The notes under the pieces are model-generated. The model worked only from the letters and a program-made list of their open reading frames with translations, ran no database searches and was not told where the DNA came from. This document shows positions 42,771 through 54,389 of a stretch of 64,000 nt of DNA, one piece after another (position 1 is the stretch's first letter; each line of letters opens with the position of its first letter). Source of the DNA: Rhineura floridana (Eukaryota; Chordata; Lepidosauria; Squamata; Rhineuridae). The stretch lies in the NCBI RefSeq assembly GCF_030035675.1, contig NC_084493.1, forward strand, positions 25,922,203-25,986,202, given 5' to 3'. The translations under genes and the position numbers were made by a program.

Positions 42771-43394
42771 TCAATGCTTCTGTGGGAGATTTGCATCTTC
42801 CAGCATGGATCTCACCATCTCAGTTAGGGTTCTGAATTTTCTCTCCGAGACTCCATTCTGTTCTGGGTTGTGGGGTACAGTGGTTTGATGCTCAATCCCA
42901 TTTTCAAGCAGAAACTGCTGGGTAGCATGTGACATGTACTCCCCTCTGTTATCAGAACACAGAATCTGTGGTTTTCTCTGAAATTTAGTGGTCACCATTG
43001 CCACATATTCTTTGAGTTTCTGAAGCATTTGCCCCTTCTCCTTCAATATATATATTACAGTGACTCTTGAAAAGTCGTCAATAAAACTCACAATATATTT
43101 GTTTCCACCAGTTGAAGTGATTGGCATTTCACAAATGTCGCTGTGAATCAACTCTAGGGGGCGCTTAGTCTTCCTTTCACTCTGCTCAGGAAAACTGGGT
43201 CTCGTCCCTTTCGCTTTAACACAGCAAGTACATCTCCCCTTTTCTTGGCAAGGTTCAATTTTCATGCCTTTTACTAAATTATTCTTTTGAAGGGTATTTA
43301 TCTTTGCAATGTCTCTATGCCCTAATCTTCTATGCCACATATGTAAACATGACTTGTTCCAGCATGAATGAATGAATGCTTTTATTTCGGTCAC
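42771..43394 (-). mobile_element. Copia integrase region
   Basis: HMWHRRLGH and CCVKAKGTR form the zinc-binding N-terminal part. SFIDDFSRVTVIY, ILCSDNRGEYMS and TVPHNPEQNGVSERK carry the DDE catalytic signature of retroelement integrases. Confidence 0.9.
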
Positions 43395-43466
43395 AGACCA
43401 GCTATTATATCACTAATTCCAATACAAGGAATTGGATCATACAAAAAAACGTGAAATACAAACAGA

Positions 43467-43524
<58 letters not shown>

Positions 43525-43600
43525 ATGTACAATTAAAATTAAAAAACATACAAAATTGGCTAAAATAAAAAATTTAACCAAGAGCCATAACCATTTTCCT
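43370..43600 (-). mobile_element. LINE-type 3' end with (TA)n inside the Copia element
   Basis: An ATTC-type tail, the words TTTTATTTCGGTCACAGACC, and a long TA run (43472-43518) interrupt the Copia interior between its protease and integrase parts. It reads as the 3' end of a non-LTR element in minus orientation. The right border is uncertain. Confidence 0.5.
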
Positions 43601-44040
43601 ACACTTGATAGCTGCCGCACAGCATTCTTTCACAACATTAGCTTGTGGGCTTTCCTGATCCGCTTCATACATGCCCTTTCTTTTGGTAGCTGTGCATAAA
43701 ATTTCACCATCTCTAGAAATTGTGCAGGAATTTTGTTCAAATAACACTTTACATCCATTGTTTGTAGCTTCACTAACTGATATCAAGTTCTTTGAGATTC
43801 CTGGGGTCCATACCGCATTCCTGAGATAAATTTCCTCAGTGCCGCTTGGAGTCTCGCAAACCAACTTAGCATCCCCTTGCGCTTTTATGGGCACCCCCCT
43901 CAAATCTGCCATCTTGACTGATCCTCCATGTGGGATTAATTTCTCAAACAGAGCTTTTTCATTTATTAAATGAGCACTGGCCCCTGAATCCACATAGAAA
44001 TTTGCATCATTATTGTAACATTTTTCAACATGGGTTACTT
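43601..44040 (-). mobile_element. Copia protease region
   Basis: MDSGASAHLINEK holds the aspartic protease DSGA signature. The Copia-typical WTPGISKNLISVSEA and an approach to the integrase domain follow. Confidence 0.85.
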
Positions 44041-44830
44041 GAAAACTCTTGGCATTTTTCTTCTATGTCCCTTTACTTCCTCCTTCAGACCTCTGTCCCT
44101 TATCACATTGGTCTTTAAGGTGTTTTTCTGAATTACATAGATAGCAGCGCTTGACTTTCACACCTTTGGTAACTCTTTGTTCCCGAAATCTGCATTTGAC
44201 TGCCTGTCCAGCAGCTTCATTGCTAGCTTCTTTATTTAGGAAAGAGGAGACACTATCCTTTTCCGTAGCTGCTTTCTGAGACAAATGCTCTCTTACTTCT
44301 GAAATTATTTCATTTAGAGTCTTTTTCTGTTGTTGTAAAACAAGTACAAAGGTTTCCATATACTTTGGAAGAGAGTCCAGAAATAAGGCTATTTGTACTG
44401 GTTCATGTAACTCTGTTCCTGCTTCCTCTATCCCTTGGACTAACATCATGATTTTTGTAAGATGTTCCTCAAAAAAATCATCCCTCATTTACAAGTTAAT
44501 AAGACTTCTTAACATTGCAATTAAATGCCCTTTGCTTTTTGGCTAAAGGCTCGATTCCAGCGCTGACCACATCTCTCTAGCATTTTTACATTTCACAATC
44601 AAAGCAATCTGGGAATTACTCACACATTTAGTGATTAGATCCTGTACTGTTTCATATTTCTCCTTCCAAATTGTTTGCTCCTCCCGAGAAGCCCCTTCTG
44701 GTTCCGATCCTGTAATCAAGTCCAACAGCTTCTGTTGCCTTAGGTGTTTTAGCATGCGAAATTCCCACAGTTTCCATCCTCTGGGTTCCAGTCTATGGAG
44801 ACCTAGCCGCTCCGTCATGCTGGCCATCCT
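44041..44830 (-). mobile_element. Copia gag-like region
   Basis: LHRLEPRGWKLWEFRMLKHL is a typical Copia gag start. A CX2CX4HX4C-type zinc knuckle (CYLCNSEKHLKDQC) lies near the end. It is fossil. Confidence 0.85.
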
Positions 44831-44959
44831 GAAGTAAAAGCCTCAACTCTTTTCACTGACTAAAAAACTCTGAAGGTTTCTATTTTAGCTTCCTTGATTC
44901 AAACACAATAGCTCCTTTAATTGCTCAAATCTCCATTTGCATGGCTGGGACCCATGACC

Positions 44960-45412
44960 TGTCGGAATTCTATTGAGTTGCGTAGCAGAGTTGCGTATTG
45001 AGCGAGCTTATGTCTTCCCGCAAATTAGTCAGACAGAGACTTTAAGCTGTAAAATAAGAAACAACTACTTTATTCTGGAAGTACATGCTTGATAGGAAAG
45101 AGTTCTATATCTAGCTAACTAGCTATGTTGGAGCAGCCTGCACTGGTCCCAGTGCAGCTCTCATGCTGGTTGAGAGGGAGAGACAAAGGAAAGATGTCTG
45201 CTCCCCTCTCGAGAAAGAAGAAGGAACTGGGAAGGCGGGAAGGAACTGGGATCAACATCCTTTGCATATCAGTCTAGCAGGAGGGGGAGAGACGGCAAGG
45301 ATCAAAGGACAGGTATAGCCTGGCAACAAGGAGGTCTCCTCCCTAGCTACCCTTTTTAACCCCATGCAGCCTCAACCCACCAAGTTGGAGTTGAACCTCA
45401 TACATTCCAACA
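44960..45412 (-). repeat. 5' LTR of the Copia element
   Basis: 453 bp, near-identical to the other LTR over most of its length. It starts TGTCGGAATT and ends CATTCCAACA on the plus strand. Confidence 0.92.
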
Positions 45413-46190
45413 GCCCACCCACAAGTAACTCAGGGCTGGATCAGAGGCGGCAGTCTGAGATGAGCTGGGAACCAGCCAATAGTCATGATGAGGGCTGATG
45501 CAGGTTGGGTTATCCATAGTACAAAACATCTGTAGGACACCAAGCTGGTGAAGGAAGAGTCAAGATCAAAGAACAAGTCTGATCGAAAGACACACCAGCG
45601 AGGCCAGATCAAGAAACCAGGGCCAAAAAATAACCAAGGATGCAAGAACATACCAGACCTTGTTGCTCAAGCAAGGCTCAACTGGACCAGGAAGCTCTCT
45701 CATCCTCCTTCCAGCACCCATCCTGGAAGAGTAGTGACAGTCTGAGGCCTGAAGGTACTTCACTGCATGGTTGCCATCTGCAGTTCAACGCTTCACTACA
45801 TGGAGACACTGCACACAGATTCAGCCGTTCCTGGCACATAGGGGGCTCTGCTTAGGTCTGCATCCAGCAGCTTGCCTGACTACTTATATATCTTATTGGT
45901 GTATTGTGACACATATAGGATGTGTCTACTGTCATCATAATGCTGCATCATAATGCTTGATGTGACCTGGATATGCTGGATTCCATAGCAGTAAGGACTG
46001 CATGAAAGGCCAGGGAAGGGGAAAGTGTGCAGTGGATGGAACACTAAGAAAGGCTCCCTCAAAGAACCCTATAATGTTTGCCAAACATAACAGTCATCCT
46101 CATATTTTGCAAGCATAGGGCCGATGCTCTGTCTGGACTGGAGCCCAAGCTGCAGTAAGAAATATATCCTTCTATCGCACAGAAGAGCCA
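45413..46190. other. No gene seen
   Basis: Mixed sequence right of the Copia element. Short ORFs show no domain. It could be a decayed repeat, but I cannot name one. Confidence 0.35.
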
Positions 46191-46199
46191 AAAGTATAA

Positions 46200-46318
46200 C
46201 TAAGAGGTGGCAAAACACTGACTTACCTTACAGGGTTGTTGTAAGGATTACAACTAAAAGAATGCATGTGAAGTACTTTGAACACTTGAAAGCACTATAC
46301 ACATTTTAGATATTATTG
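46200..46318 (+). mobile_element. MIR-like SINE 3' piece
   Basis: CTTACAGGGTTGTTGTAAGG and GAAGTACTTTGAACACTTGA with TTATTGTTATT resemble the 3' part of CORE-SINEs. Confidence 0.45.
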
Positions 46319-46329
46319 TTATTACTATG

Positions 46330-46603
46330 TTGTCTTTTCCACACTTACTAAAGTACTTCCTTTTCAGCAAGCCTTTTAAGTAGAGACCTTATCCCAGTCT
46401 GCACCTGTACTGGAATTGTTTTTAAGATGCTTTTCAATATTTTTTTAAAAAATGTTTTTTAAAATGTTTTAAAGATGTTTTGTTTTTAAGATTTTTTTAA
46501 AAAAAGATGTTTTGTTTTTAATATGGTTTTAGTGTTTTATTGCTTTTTGTTTGCTGCTTTGGGCTCTTTCTGGGAGGAATAAATAAATAAATAAATTGCA
46601 AGT
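46330..46603 (+). mobile_element. L2-like LINE 3' end
   Basis: AGCAAGCCTTTTAAG, CTGCACCTGTACTGGAATTG, a T-rich UTR and a GGAATAAATAAATAAATAAA tail follow the order seen at 63150-63297. Confidence 0.6.
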
Positions 46604-46645
46604 GGGACTTGCAACATAATTATATAATGTATTTTCACCAGTAGG

Positions 46646-46832
46646 AACACAGGAAGTTGCCTTATACTGAGGCAGATCATTGGTCCATCTAGTTCAGTAT
46701 TGTCTACAATGACTGGCAGCAGCTCTCCAGGGTTTCAGAAGGGAGACTTCCCAGCCCTACCAGCAGATGCCAAGGACTGAACATGGGACCTTTTGCATGC
46801 AAGCTCTGTCACAGAGCTACGGCTCTTCTCCT
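46646..46832 (-). mobile_element. tRNA-derived SINE
   Basis: GTTGCCTTATACTGAGGCAG, CTGGCAGCAGCTCTCCAGGG and TGTCACAGAGCTACGGCTC give the whole SINE in reverse. Confidence 0.75.
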
Positions 46833-46839
46833 AGTTATA

Positions 46840-48460
46840 GTGGTCCATTTTGAGGTACAGGAACTCATCATGACATTTCCCATGATGCCTCCAAAGAGAG
46901 TCCACAAATATAAGTAGCTGTGCTGATCCATTCTTACACACAGACACACTCATTAAAGACCAGCAATACATAGGGAAGTGTCCAATTTATGAGGATACGC
47001 ATGACTGCATAGTTTCCTAAGGGTTAACTACATTGAACTCAGTGGTGCTTCCTTCTGACTGCATAGCACCTATGCAACTTGTAAAACACATTGTTTAACA
47101 ACAGTGATCTTTAGCTTTTAATGCAAGCAGCCTTGCAAAGCAGTGTTACCATTTTAAACTGCTAGAGTTAAGTAAGAACCATATAAAAGAAAAGGAAACG
47201 GGTATCTAGCCTCTGGTTGATTGGTTTTCTCATTCTCTGACTTCATCTATGCTAATCTGACCAAAAAAAACCTTGAGAGTCTTGTTATCACCTCGTTCAC
47301 TTGCCACAGCAAGGAGTGCCAGTCAATTACCATGGTGTACTGGCAGATGACATCATTGCTCCTGAACTGAAAAAAGTTCCTAAGCTGCAATCTTCTGTAT
47401 TCTCTCCCCACTACACCACTGATTCTTGCCTCTTAATAGGAGTGCTTCTAGTAATAGAAGTACTTCAGGTTTCTAACCAGCCATGCCCTCTTGCAGTATG
47501 CAATTCCATTCTCCCCCTTCCCAGTTTTTCCATTTTTCCTTTCCAATTGATACCCAGTAGTGTATGGCTACTGAACATGCCATGAAGGTGGGTTCTCAAA
47601 TGTTGGTCCAAACAGGTCTTGCTTGGAGTAGGCTTGGAGCAGGTTTCAAGAAGAACTCCATTTGGTCTGACTCAACTTACAAGAGATCACACTAGGAGTT
47701 TTGTTTTTTGAGAGTGCCTCTTTTCAATTCCTTGCAACACCCCTAATTCCAGAGCAACTGCTGCCTAGCTGTTTAGGACTGAAGCCCAGTTATGGAAACA
47801 AGAATTAGCTAACGCAGAGAATCCCACGTCCCTATCTAATGAAGACAATATGGTAAGTGGCTCAAGTTAAAGGATTTAGAGAAGGATTCAGTCATATTTC
47901 TTTGTAGACTCCTGAAGCATTATCCAATGAGCACATCCTAATCCCTAATCAAATCTAAATGACATTAAAAAGTCTATATGTGTGGCATATATATGGAAAT
48001 AAGTGGGGCCTGCAACAAACTGTTGCAGCGTGGAGCACTCCCTGATCAGGATTCTAGTTACCCCATTCCAATCTCCCCCCCCCCATTTTCTGTTTTACTT
48101 TTCCACCAGGCAATTCATGTTCCATAGCCACTGAGCATGTTCAGTTGTCATTGGACTGTAACAAAATTTGTTGTCCTTGTGGAATGCTAACCAAAAAATA
48201 AAAAAATAAAAACTGACTGGTTTTCTTCTTGGTCCCTGTTGCCTCCCTCCCTCTTTCTCTAAGACATAGTTGCAATCTTTATGAACAGGAACCTTTCTCT
48301 GATATTTTACATAATGTTTGACATATACAACTCTATTTGTATATTAAACATTGTTGGAAGTAGACTTAGAGCATGCATTATGTCAAAAGGGGACTTTTTT
48401 TTGGCACTCTGTGAGTGGCCCCTTTACACCTAATATCCAAAAGAGGGGAATGCAAAGCAG
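46840..48460. other. Long stretch without a gene
   Basis: Mostly unique-looking sequence with only short ORFs. No repeat family named here was recognised. Confidence 0.35.
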
Positions 48461-48472
48461 GCCCTTATGTCA

Positions 48473-48582
48473 CAAGTGGGGAATCTTTAGCCCTCCAGAT
48501 GTTGCTAAACTACAACTCCCATCAGCCCTAGCAAGCATGGCCAATGACTGGGGCTGATGGGAGTTGTAGTTCCCCACACCTG
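48473..48582. mobile_element. P-type palindromic MITE
   Basis: ACTACAACTCCCATCAGCCC on the left pairs with GGGCTGATGGGAGTTGTAGT on the right. The ends are shortened. Confidence 0.75.
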
Positions 48583-48589
48583 CCTTGTG

Positions 48590-48796
48590 TGAAAGATAAT
48601 CTGAGCTTGCCTTAAATTTATGAAAATTTATGCTTTGCCGTAAGGTTTGTCTTTATTGTTAGCAGCATGCAATGTTTTAATTCCTATTTTTAACTCTGTC
48701 TTTTATCGGCAATTTTAGTGTTTGTTTTGTAAACTGCTTAGAGGTTCTATTTACAATCCAGCGATATATAAATTTTGATAAATAAAAAAATAAATG
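48590..48796 (+). mobile_element. L2-like 3' UTR
   Basis: TTTTGTAAACTGCTTAGAGG and AGCGATATATAAATTTTGAT with AATAAAAAAATAAAT are typical L2-type 3' ends. Confidence 0.55.
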
Positions 48797-48983
48797 GTGT
48801 GTTACTGCTTCTTTAAGTGACACCCAAGTAGAATTCTAGGGAAAGAGACAAAAGTGTGAACTGGGGCAGGTGAAAAGGAGTTGTAGAATTGTTGACTCCC
48901 ACCATGACCCTCTTAAATGGCAGGAGTAGTTCTGTAAAAGAATGAAAGTTGATTTAATTGTCTCTTCCTCCTTGGCTGCCCTT

Positions 48984-49003
48984 CCTCTCCCTGACACTTT
49001 CCT
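48984..49003. repeat. Left target-site duplication of the L1-type element
   Basis: CCTCTCCCTGACACTTTCCT is repeated exactly at 50945-50964. Confidence 0.95.
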
Positions 49004-50944
49004 TTTTTTTTTTTACAATAATTTTTATTCAAATTTTCATAAAACATAGAAAACAAAATCATAAAACATTCAAAGACAAAAAACAAAACAAAACAAAAAT
49101 GATTAAACAAAAAAAAATAAAATGTTGACTTCCCATTTGTCACATATCAAATCAGTTATAGGTCTACAATATATAACAATCCTGTCTCTTAAATCATATT
49201 ATAAAATCACTTTCCTCCAGTAGTTATCTTAATTAATCATCAAATCTCATAAACATTACTTTATTCTTTCCACAAAAAGTCAAAGAGAGGTTTCAATTCT
49301 TTAAGAAATATATCTATCAATTTTTCTCCAAATAAACATGTCAATTAATCCATCTCGTTAATAATTATAATAATCTTATTGTCATAACCATAGTCCAAAT
49401 AAACATTTCGATTAATCCATCTCATCAGAATCTGTTAGGTCCAATAATTTCAATAGCCATTATTCCATTATCCCTATTAGTTCCATCTTCCATCTTCAAT
49501 AGTCCTGTTAAGTCCAGTAATTTCAGTGTCCAATCTTCCATTATCAGTATTCCATAATAATCTTGCTGTTGTAGCCATAGTCATATAATAAGAGTCTGAT
49601 GGGAATTTCCTCTATCCCAAATATTTTCTTGCCATCCATTCTGAATAAGTTGCTGAAATACTGTTGTAAAGTCATATCTGTGTTCTTCTTTTTTACAAAA
49701 TGCACTGGCTCATCTCTTAAGAGTTTTTCCATTGTCACATGGCTGCAGTTAATTCCATAGATTTTCTCTATATCAAGCTCCATCACATCATTCCAGTCCA
49801 GAAGATTATCCAAGCCATTGATAACTTTATCTCTAATATCTTCATTAATTTCTTCAGAGATAACGTTAAATTCCAAACAGTAGATTTTATTTCTAAAATC
49901 CATAAACTCCAGATCTTTTTCCAATTCCACATTTGTTCCAATCTCCAGGACTTGTATCTTCCCTTTATTTTTTCTTTTCTCATCTCTGATCTCATTCTCC
50001 TCTCTCACAGGATCCCCTAATTCTTTAAGCTCCTGCGTCATTTTGCTCAGTTCAATTTTCAGCTCCTTACTACCCTGTCGCAGGGTTTGTTTCGTTATCT
50101 CAATCTCATCCATTATTTTCTGAAACATAATTACTTCCAGATTCTCAGCCACTTTCTTGATTGCCATTTTTAAAACCACGAAAACAAAGCAAAACAAAAA
50201 TAAAGAAGAACCACTTCTTATTTCAGCAACAATTGGGTTAATATTCCAGGCTTGATGACATCACAGTATAAACAGAGCAACCTGCCTTATCTCTCTATGT
50301 TCAAGAATGCAAAACAAATTTAGTTCCCAGCATCAAAACAGTTAGTGGCGTCGTGAAGAAGCAGATTCGTCAAAATAAAATAGACCAAAAAGAGAATAGT
50401 CCCAGACAATATAATATTCCTCGGAATAGAAATCAGGAATAGAAATCCCTCTTCTGTTTATTATCTTTAGAATGCACTTCCAGGACAGCTTTTTGCGACA
50501 GAAACAGAGATAAGCTGTTAATTTCGTGAATAACAGAGAAGAGCTATATCTCACCCAGAAGTTGTCCAAAGCCGATCAATCTGACAAATCTCCTTTTGCT
50601 GCAACAATTTAAACCAAGTAAAAAAAATAATAGAAAGAAGGGTGCTTGCCTGTTAGTCCGTTCTCTCTTTAAAGAAAAGATAAACGTATCGCTTAAGCAG
50701 ATAGAGCTTGTTAGGAAGTCCGTCCGGCATTGTTGGCTGGACCTTATCTCATAAATTAATGAAATCCAGTCCTCCCAACAAAAACAGGCTTTTGAGGTTG
50801 ATCTCTACGTTTCTCCCTGCCCGGGAGAAATTTCATCAGTCAAAAAAAAAATGTTCTGACTGATTTATATCTGAATAAGCTTCTTTTGAGGCGGGAGCCC
50901 GTCCCAAAAGCAGGCACAAGCGAAGTCACCCTTCCCGGAAGTCC
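49004..50944 (-). mobile_element. L1-type element with ORF1 but no ORF2 (HAL1-like)
   Basis: An exact 20-bp duplication bounds the element. Read on the minus strand it has a 5' region of about 750 bp starting GACTTCCGGGAAGGGTGACT, an ORF1 (50197-49544), then only about 540 bp before an A-rich 3' end (49004-49016). A normal L1 would have an ORF2 of over 3 kb there, and no endonuclease or reverse transcriptase is present. The structure recalls mammalian HAL1 elements. The perfect duplication implies a young insertion. Confidence 0.88.
49544..50197 (-). CDS. L1 ORF1-like RNA-binding protein, short C-terminus
   Basis: 217 codons, intact. The first 10 residues are hydrophobic and the true start may be Met11 (MAIKKVAENLEV). 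A long coiled-coil region covers about 15-95. An RRM-like part follows at about 96-155 (NKIYCLEFNVISEEINEDIR, RDKVINGLDNLLDW), and then a C-terminal-domain-like segment (EPVHFVKKKNTDMTLQQYF, GKKIFGIEEIPIRLL). L1 ORF1 proteins form trimers that bind RNA and act in retrotransposition. This one ends soon after the IPIRLL region, so most of the usual C-terminal domain is missing or replaced. Assignment rests on motif order and on position before a short 3' region. Confidence 0.75.
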   Translation of the reverse strand: MFCFVFVVLKMAIKKVAENLEVIMFQKIMDEIEITKQTLRQGSKELKIELSKMTQELKELGDPVREENEIRDEKRKNKGKIQVLEIGTNVELEKDLEFMDFRNKIYCLEFNVISEEINEDIRDKVINGLDNLLDWNDVMELDIEKIYGINCSHVTMEKLLRDEPVHFVKKKNTDMTLQQYFSNLFRMDGKKIFGIEEIPIRLLLYDYGYNSKIIMEY

Positions 50945-50964
50945 CCTCTCCCTGACACTTTCCT
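50945..50964. repeat. Right target-site duplication of the L1-type element
   Basis: Exact repeat of 48984-49003. Confidence 0.95.
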
Positions 50965-51394
50965 AAGAGAGCAGGCAGATGACATGGGAGCAGGTAAGTT
51001 CTTAAGTCTGTGGCTATGTAGGACTTCAACTAATAATCTTGAAATGGCAAGTAGAGGGTGTCATGCTTAGCCCCGAGCTGGTGCCAGGCACTGAGTCCTT
51101 GGAGGATGAACCAGACACCCCATAGAGTCCTGGCGCTAAAAGGTTCAGGTCCAGGCTGAACAGGAACAAGACAGTAAGAACATAAGAACATAAGAACGTA
51201 AGAAGAGCCTGCTGGATCAGGCCAGTGGCCCATCTAGTCCAGCATCCTGTTCTCACAGTGGCCAACCAGGTGCCTGGGGGAAGCCCGCAAGCAGGACCCG
51301 AGTGCAAGAACACTCTCCCCTCCTGAGGCTTCCGGTAACTGGTTTTCAGAAGCATGCTGCCTCTGACTAGGGTGGCAGAGCACAGCCATCACGG

Positions 51395-54270
51395 CTAGTA
51401 GCCATTGATAGCCCTGTCCTCCATGAATTTTTCTAATCTTCTTTTAAAGCCTTCCAAGCTGGTGGCCATTACTGCATCTTGTGGGAGCAAATTCCATAGT
51501 TTAACTATGCGCTGAGTAAAGAAGTACTTCCTTTTGTCTGTCCTGAATCTTCCAACATTCAGCTTCTTTGAATGTCCACGAGTTCTAGTATTATGAGAGA
51601 GGGAGAAGAACTTTTCTCTATCCACTTTCTCAATGCCATGCATAATTTTATACACTTCTATCATGTCTCCTCTGACCCGCCTTTTCTCTAAACTAAAAAG
51701 CCCCAAATGCTGCAACCTTTCCTCGTAAGGGAGTCGCTCCATCCCCTTGATCATTCTGATTGCCCTCTTCTGAACCTTTTCCAACTCTATAATATCCTTT
51801 TTGAGATGAGGCGACCAGAACTGTACACAGTATTCCAAATGCAGCCACACCATAGATTTATACAATGGCATTATGATATCGGCTGTTTTATTTTCAATAC
51901 CTTTCCTAATTATCGCTAGCATGGAATTTGCCTTTTTCACAGCTGCCGCACACTGGGTCGACATTTTCATCGTGCTGTCCACTACAACCCCGAGGTCTCT
52001 CTCCTGGTCGGTCACCGCCAGTTCAGACCCCATGAGCGTATATGTGAAATTCAGATTTTTTGCTCCAATATGCATAATTTTACACTTGTTTATATTGAAT
52101 TGCATTTGCCATTTTTCCGCCCATTCACTCAGTTTGGAGAGATCTTTTTGGAGCTCTTCACAATCCCTTTATGTTTTAACAACCCTGAACAATTTAGTGT
52201 CGTCAGCAAACTTGGCCACTTCACTGCTCACTCCTAATTCTAGGTCATTAATGAACAAGTTGAAAAGTACAGGTCCCAATACCGATCCTTGAGGGACTCC
52301 ACTTTCTACAGCCCTCCATTGGGAGAACTGTCCGTTGATTCCTACTCTCTGCTTCTTAACCAATTCCTTATCCACAAGAGGACCTCTCCTCTTATTCCAT
52401 GACTGCTAAGCTTCCTCAGAAGTCTTTGGTGAGGTACCTTGTCAAACGCTTTTTGAAAGTCTAAGTACACTATGTCCACTGGATCACCTCTATCTATATG
52501 CTTGTTGACACTCTCAAAGAATTCTAACAGGTTACTGAGACAGGACTTTTCCCTGCAGAAGCCATGCTGGCTCTGCTTCAGCAAGGCTTGTTCTTCTATG
52601 TGCTTAGTTAATCTAGCTTTAATCATACTTTCTACCAGTTTTCCAGGGACAGAAGTTAAGCTAACTGGCCTGTAATTTCCGGGATCCCCTCTGGATCCCT
52701 TTTTGAAGATTGGCGTTACATTTGCCACTTTCCAGTCCTCAGGCATGGAGGAGGACCCGAGGGACAAGTTACATATTTTAGTTAGCAGATCAGCAATTTC
52801 ACATTTGAGTTCTTTGAGAACTCTCAGGTGGATGCCATCCGGGCCCGGTGATTTGTCTGTTTTTATATTTTCCATTAAGCTTAGAACTTCCTCTCTCATT
52901 ACCACTATTTGTCTCAGTTCCTCAGAATCCCTTCCTGCAAATGTTAGTTTAGGTTCAGGGATCTGCCCTATATCTTCCACTGTGAAGACAGATGCAAAGA
53001 ATTCATTTAGCTTCTCTGCAATCTCCTTATCATTCTTTAGTACACCTTTATCATCCAAGGGTCCAATCGCCTCCCTAGATGGTCTCCTGCTTTGAATGTA
53101 TTTATAGATTTTTTTGTTGTTGGTTTTTATGTTCTTAGCAATGTGCTCCTCAAATTCTTTTTTAGCATCCCTTATTGTCTTCTTGCATTTCTTTTGCCAG
53201 AGTTTGTGTTCTTTTTTATTTTCTTCATTCGGACAAGACTTCCATTTTCTGAAGGAAGACTTTTTGCCTCTAAGAGCTTCCTTGACTTTGCTTGTTAACC
53301 ATGCTGGCATCTTCTTGGCCCTGGCGGTACCTTTTCTGATCTGCGGTATGCACTCCAGTTGAGCTTCTAATATAGTGTTTTTAAACAACTTCCAAGCATT
53401 TTCGAGTGATGTGACCCTCTGGACTTTGTTTTTCAGCTTTCTTTTTACCAATCCCCTCATTTTTGTGAAGTTTCCTCTTTTGAAGTCAAATGTGACTGTG
53501 TTGGATTTTCTTGGCAATTGGCCAGTTACATGTATGTTTAATTTAATAGCACTGTGGTCACTGCTCCCAATCGGTTCAACAACACTTACATCTGGCACCA
53601 GGTCCCGGTCCCCACTGAGGATTAAGTCCAGGGTTGCCGTCCCTCTGGTCGGTTCCATGACCAACTGGTCTAGGGAATAGTCATTTAGAATATCTAGAAA
53701 CTTTGCTTCTTTGTCATGACTGGAACACATATGCGGCCAGTCTATGTCCGGGTAGTTGAAGTCACCCATTACTACCACCTTTCCTAGTTTGGATGCTTCC
53801 TCAATTTCATATCTCATCTCAAGGTCTCCCTGAGCATTTTGATCAGGGGGACGATAGATCGTTCCCAGTATTAAGTCCCTCCTGGGGCATGGTATCACCA
53901 CCCACAACGATTCTGTGGAGGAGTCTGCCTCTTTTGGGGTTTCGAGCTTGCTGGATTCAATGCCTTCTTTCATGTATAGAGCGACTCCGCCACCAATACG
54001 TCCTTCCCTGTCCTTCTGATATAGTTTATATCCAGGGATAACTGTATCCCACTGGTTTTTTCCATTCCACCAGGTCTCCGTTATGCTCACTATATCAATG
54101 CTCTCCTCTAAGACCAAGCACTCCAGTTCTCCCATCTTGGTTCGGAGGCTCCTAGCATTAGCGTACAGGCACTTGTAAGCAGTGTCTCTCTTCAAGTGTC
54201 TTTGGCACTTGTGGTTAGGCCTGTGGTAATTTTGCTCTTCTGAATTTATATCCTGTGCCCCTGCTCTCAC
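51395..54270 (-). pseudogene. CR1 ORF2, endonuclease and reverse transcriptase
   Basis: 54270-52342 is open for 642 codons. It begins with an AP-endonuclease domain: LYANARSLRTKM, then SITETWW, VVMGDFNYPDIDW and GSSDHSAI with the catalytic residues. The reverse transcriptase follows: FKKGSRGDPGNYRPVSLTSV, HGFCREKSCLSNLLEF and VYLDFQKAFDKVPHQRLL. The frame shifts near 52342-52375, where [20 protein letters not shown] and the catalytic FADD box continue in another frame (52375-52169). A further break lies between 52169 and 52105, after which the C-terminal part (DLGVVVDSTMKMSTQCAAAV) is open to 51395. Two breaks make it inactive. Confidence 0.92.
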
Positions 54271-54389
54271 AATGCCTACTTCTAGGCCTACCCCTTTTAA
54301 AATTTCATCATTTCTTTGGTTTTTATCCCAGGGGGGAGGTTTATTCCAAACCGGACCTTTCTCAGCTCCTGTCGGGTTTCCCCCCTCAG

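Larger units (their letters stand above)
40174..45412 (-). mobile_element. Ty1/Copia LTR retrotransposon, complete in outline, broken
   Basis: Two LTRs bound a 4.3-kb interior, and the whole is flanked by an exact 5-bp duplication GCCCA (40169-40173 and 45413-45417). Read on the minus strand the parts come in Copia order: gag-like, protease, integrase, reverse transcriptase and RNase H. The purine-rich tract GAGAAGGGG lies beside the 3' LTR. The coding part has roughly four interruptions, plus a foreign insertion near 43370-43600, so it is a fossil. LTR similarity is high, suggesting a moderately recent insertion. Copia elements are sparse in vertebrates but known in squamates. Confidence 0.93.

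Noticed and set aside
40681-44830. Host gene with RT, integrase or RNase H
   Set aside because: All parts lie between matching LTRs with a 5-bp duplication, so they belong to a broken Copia element.
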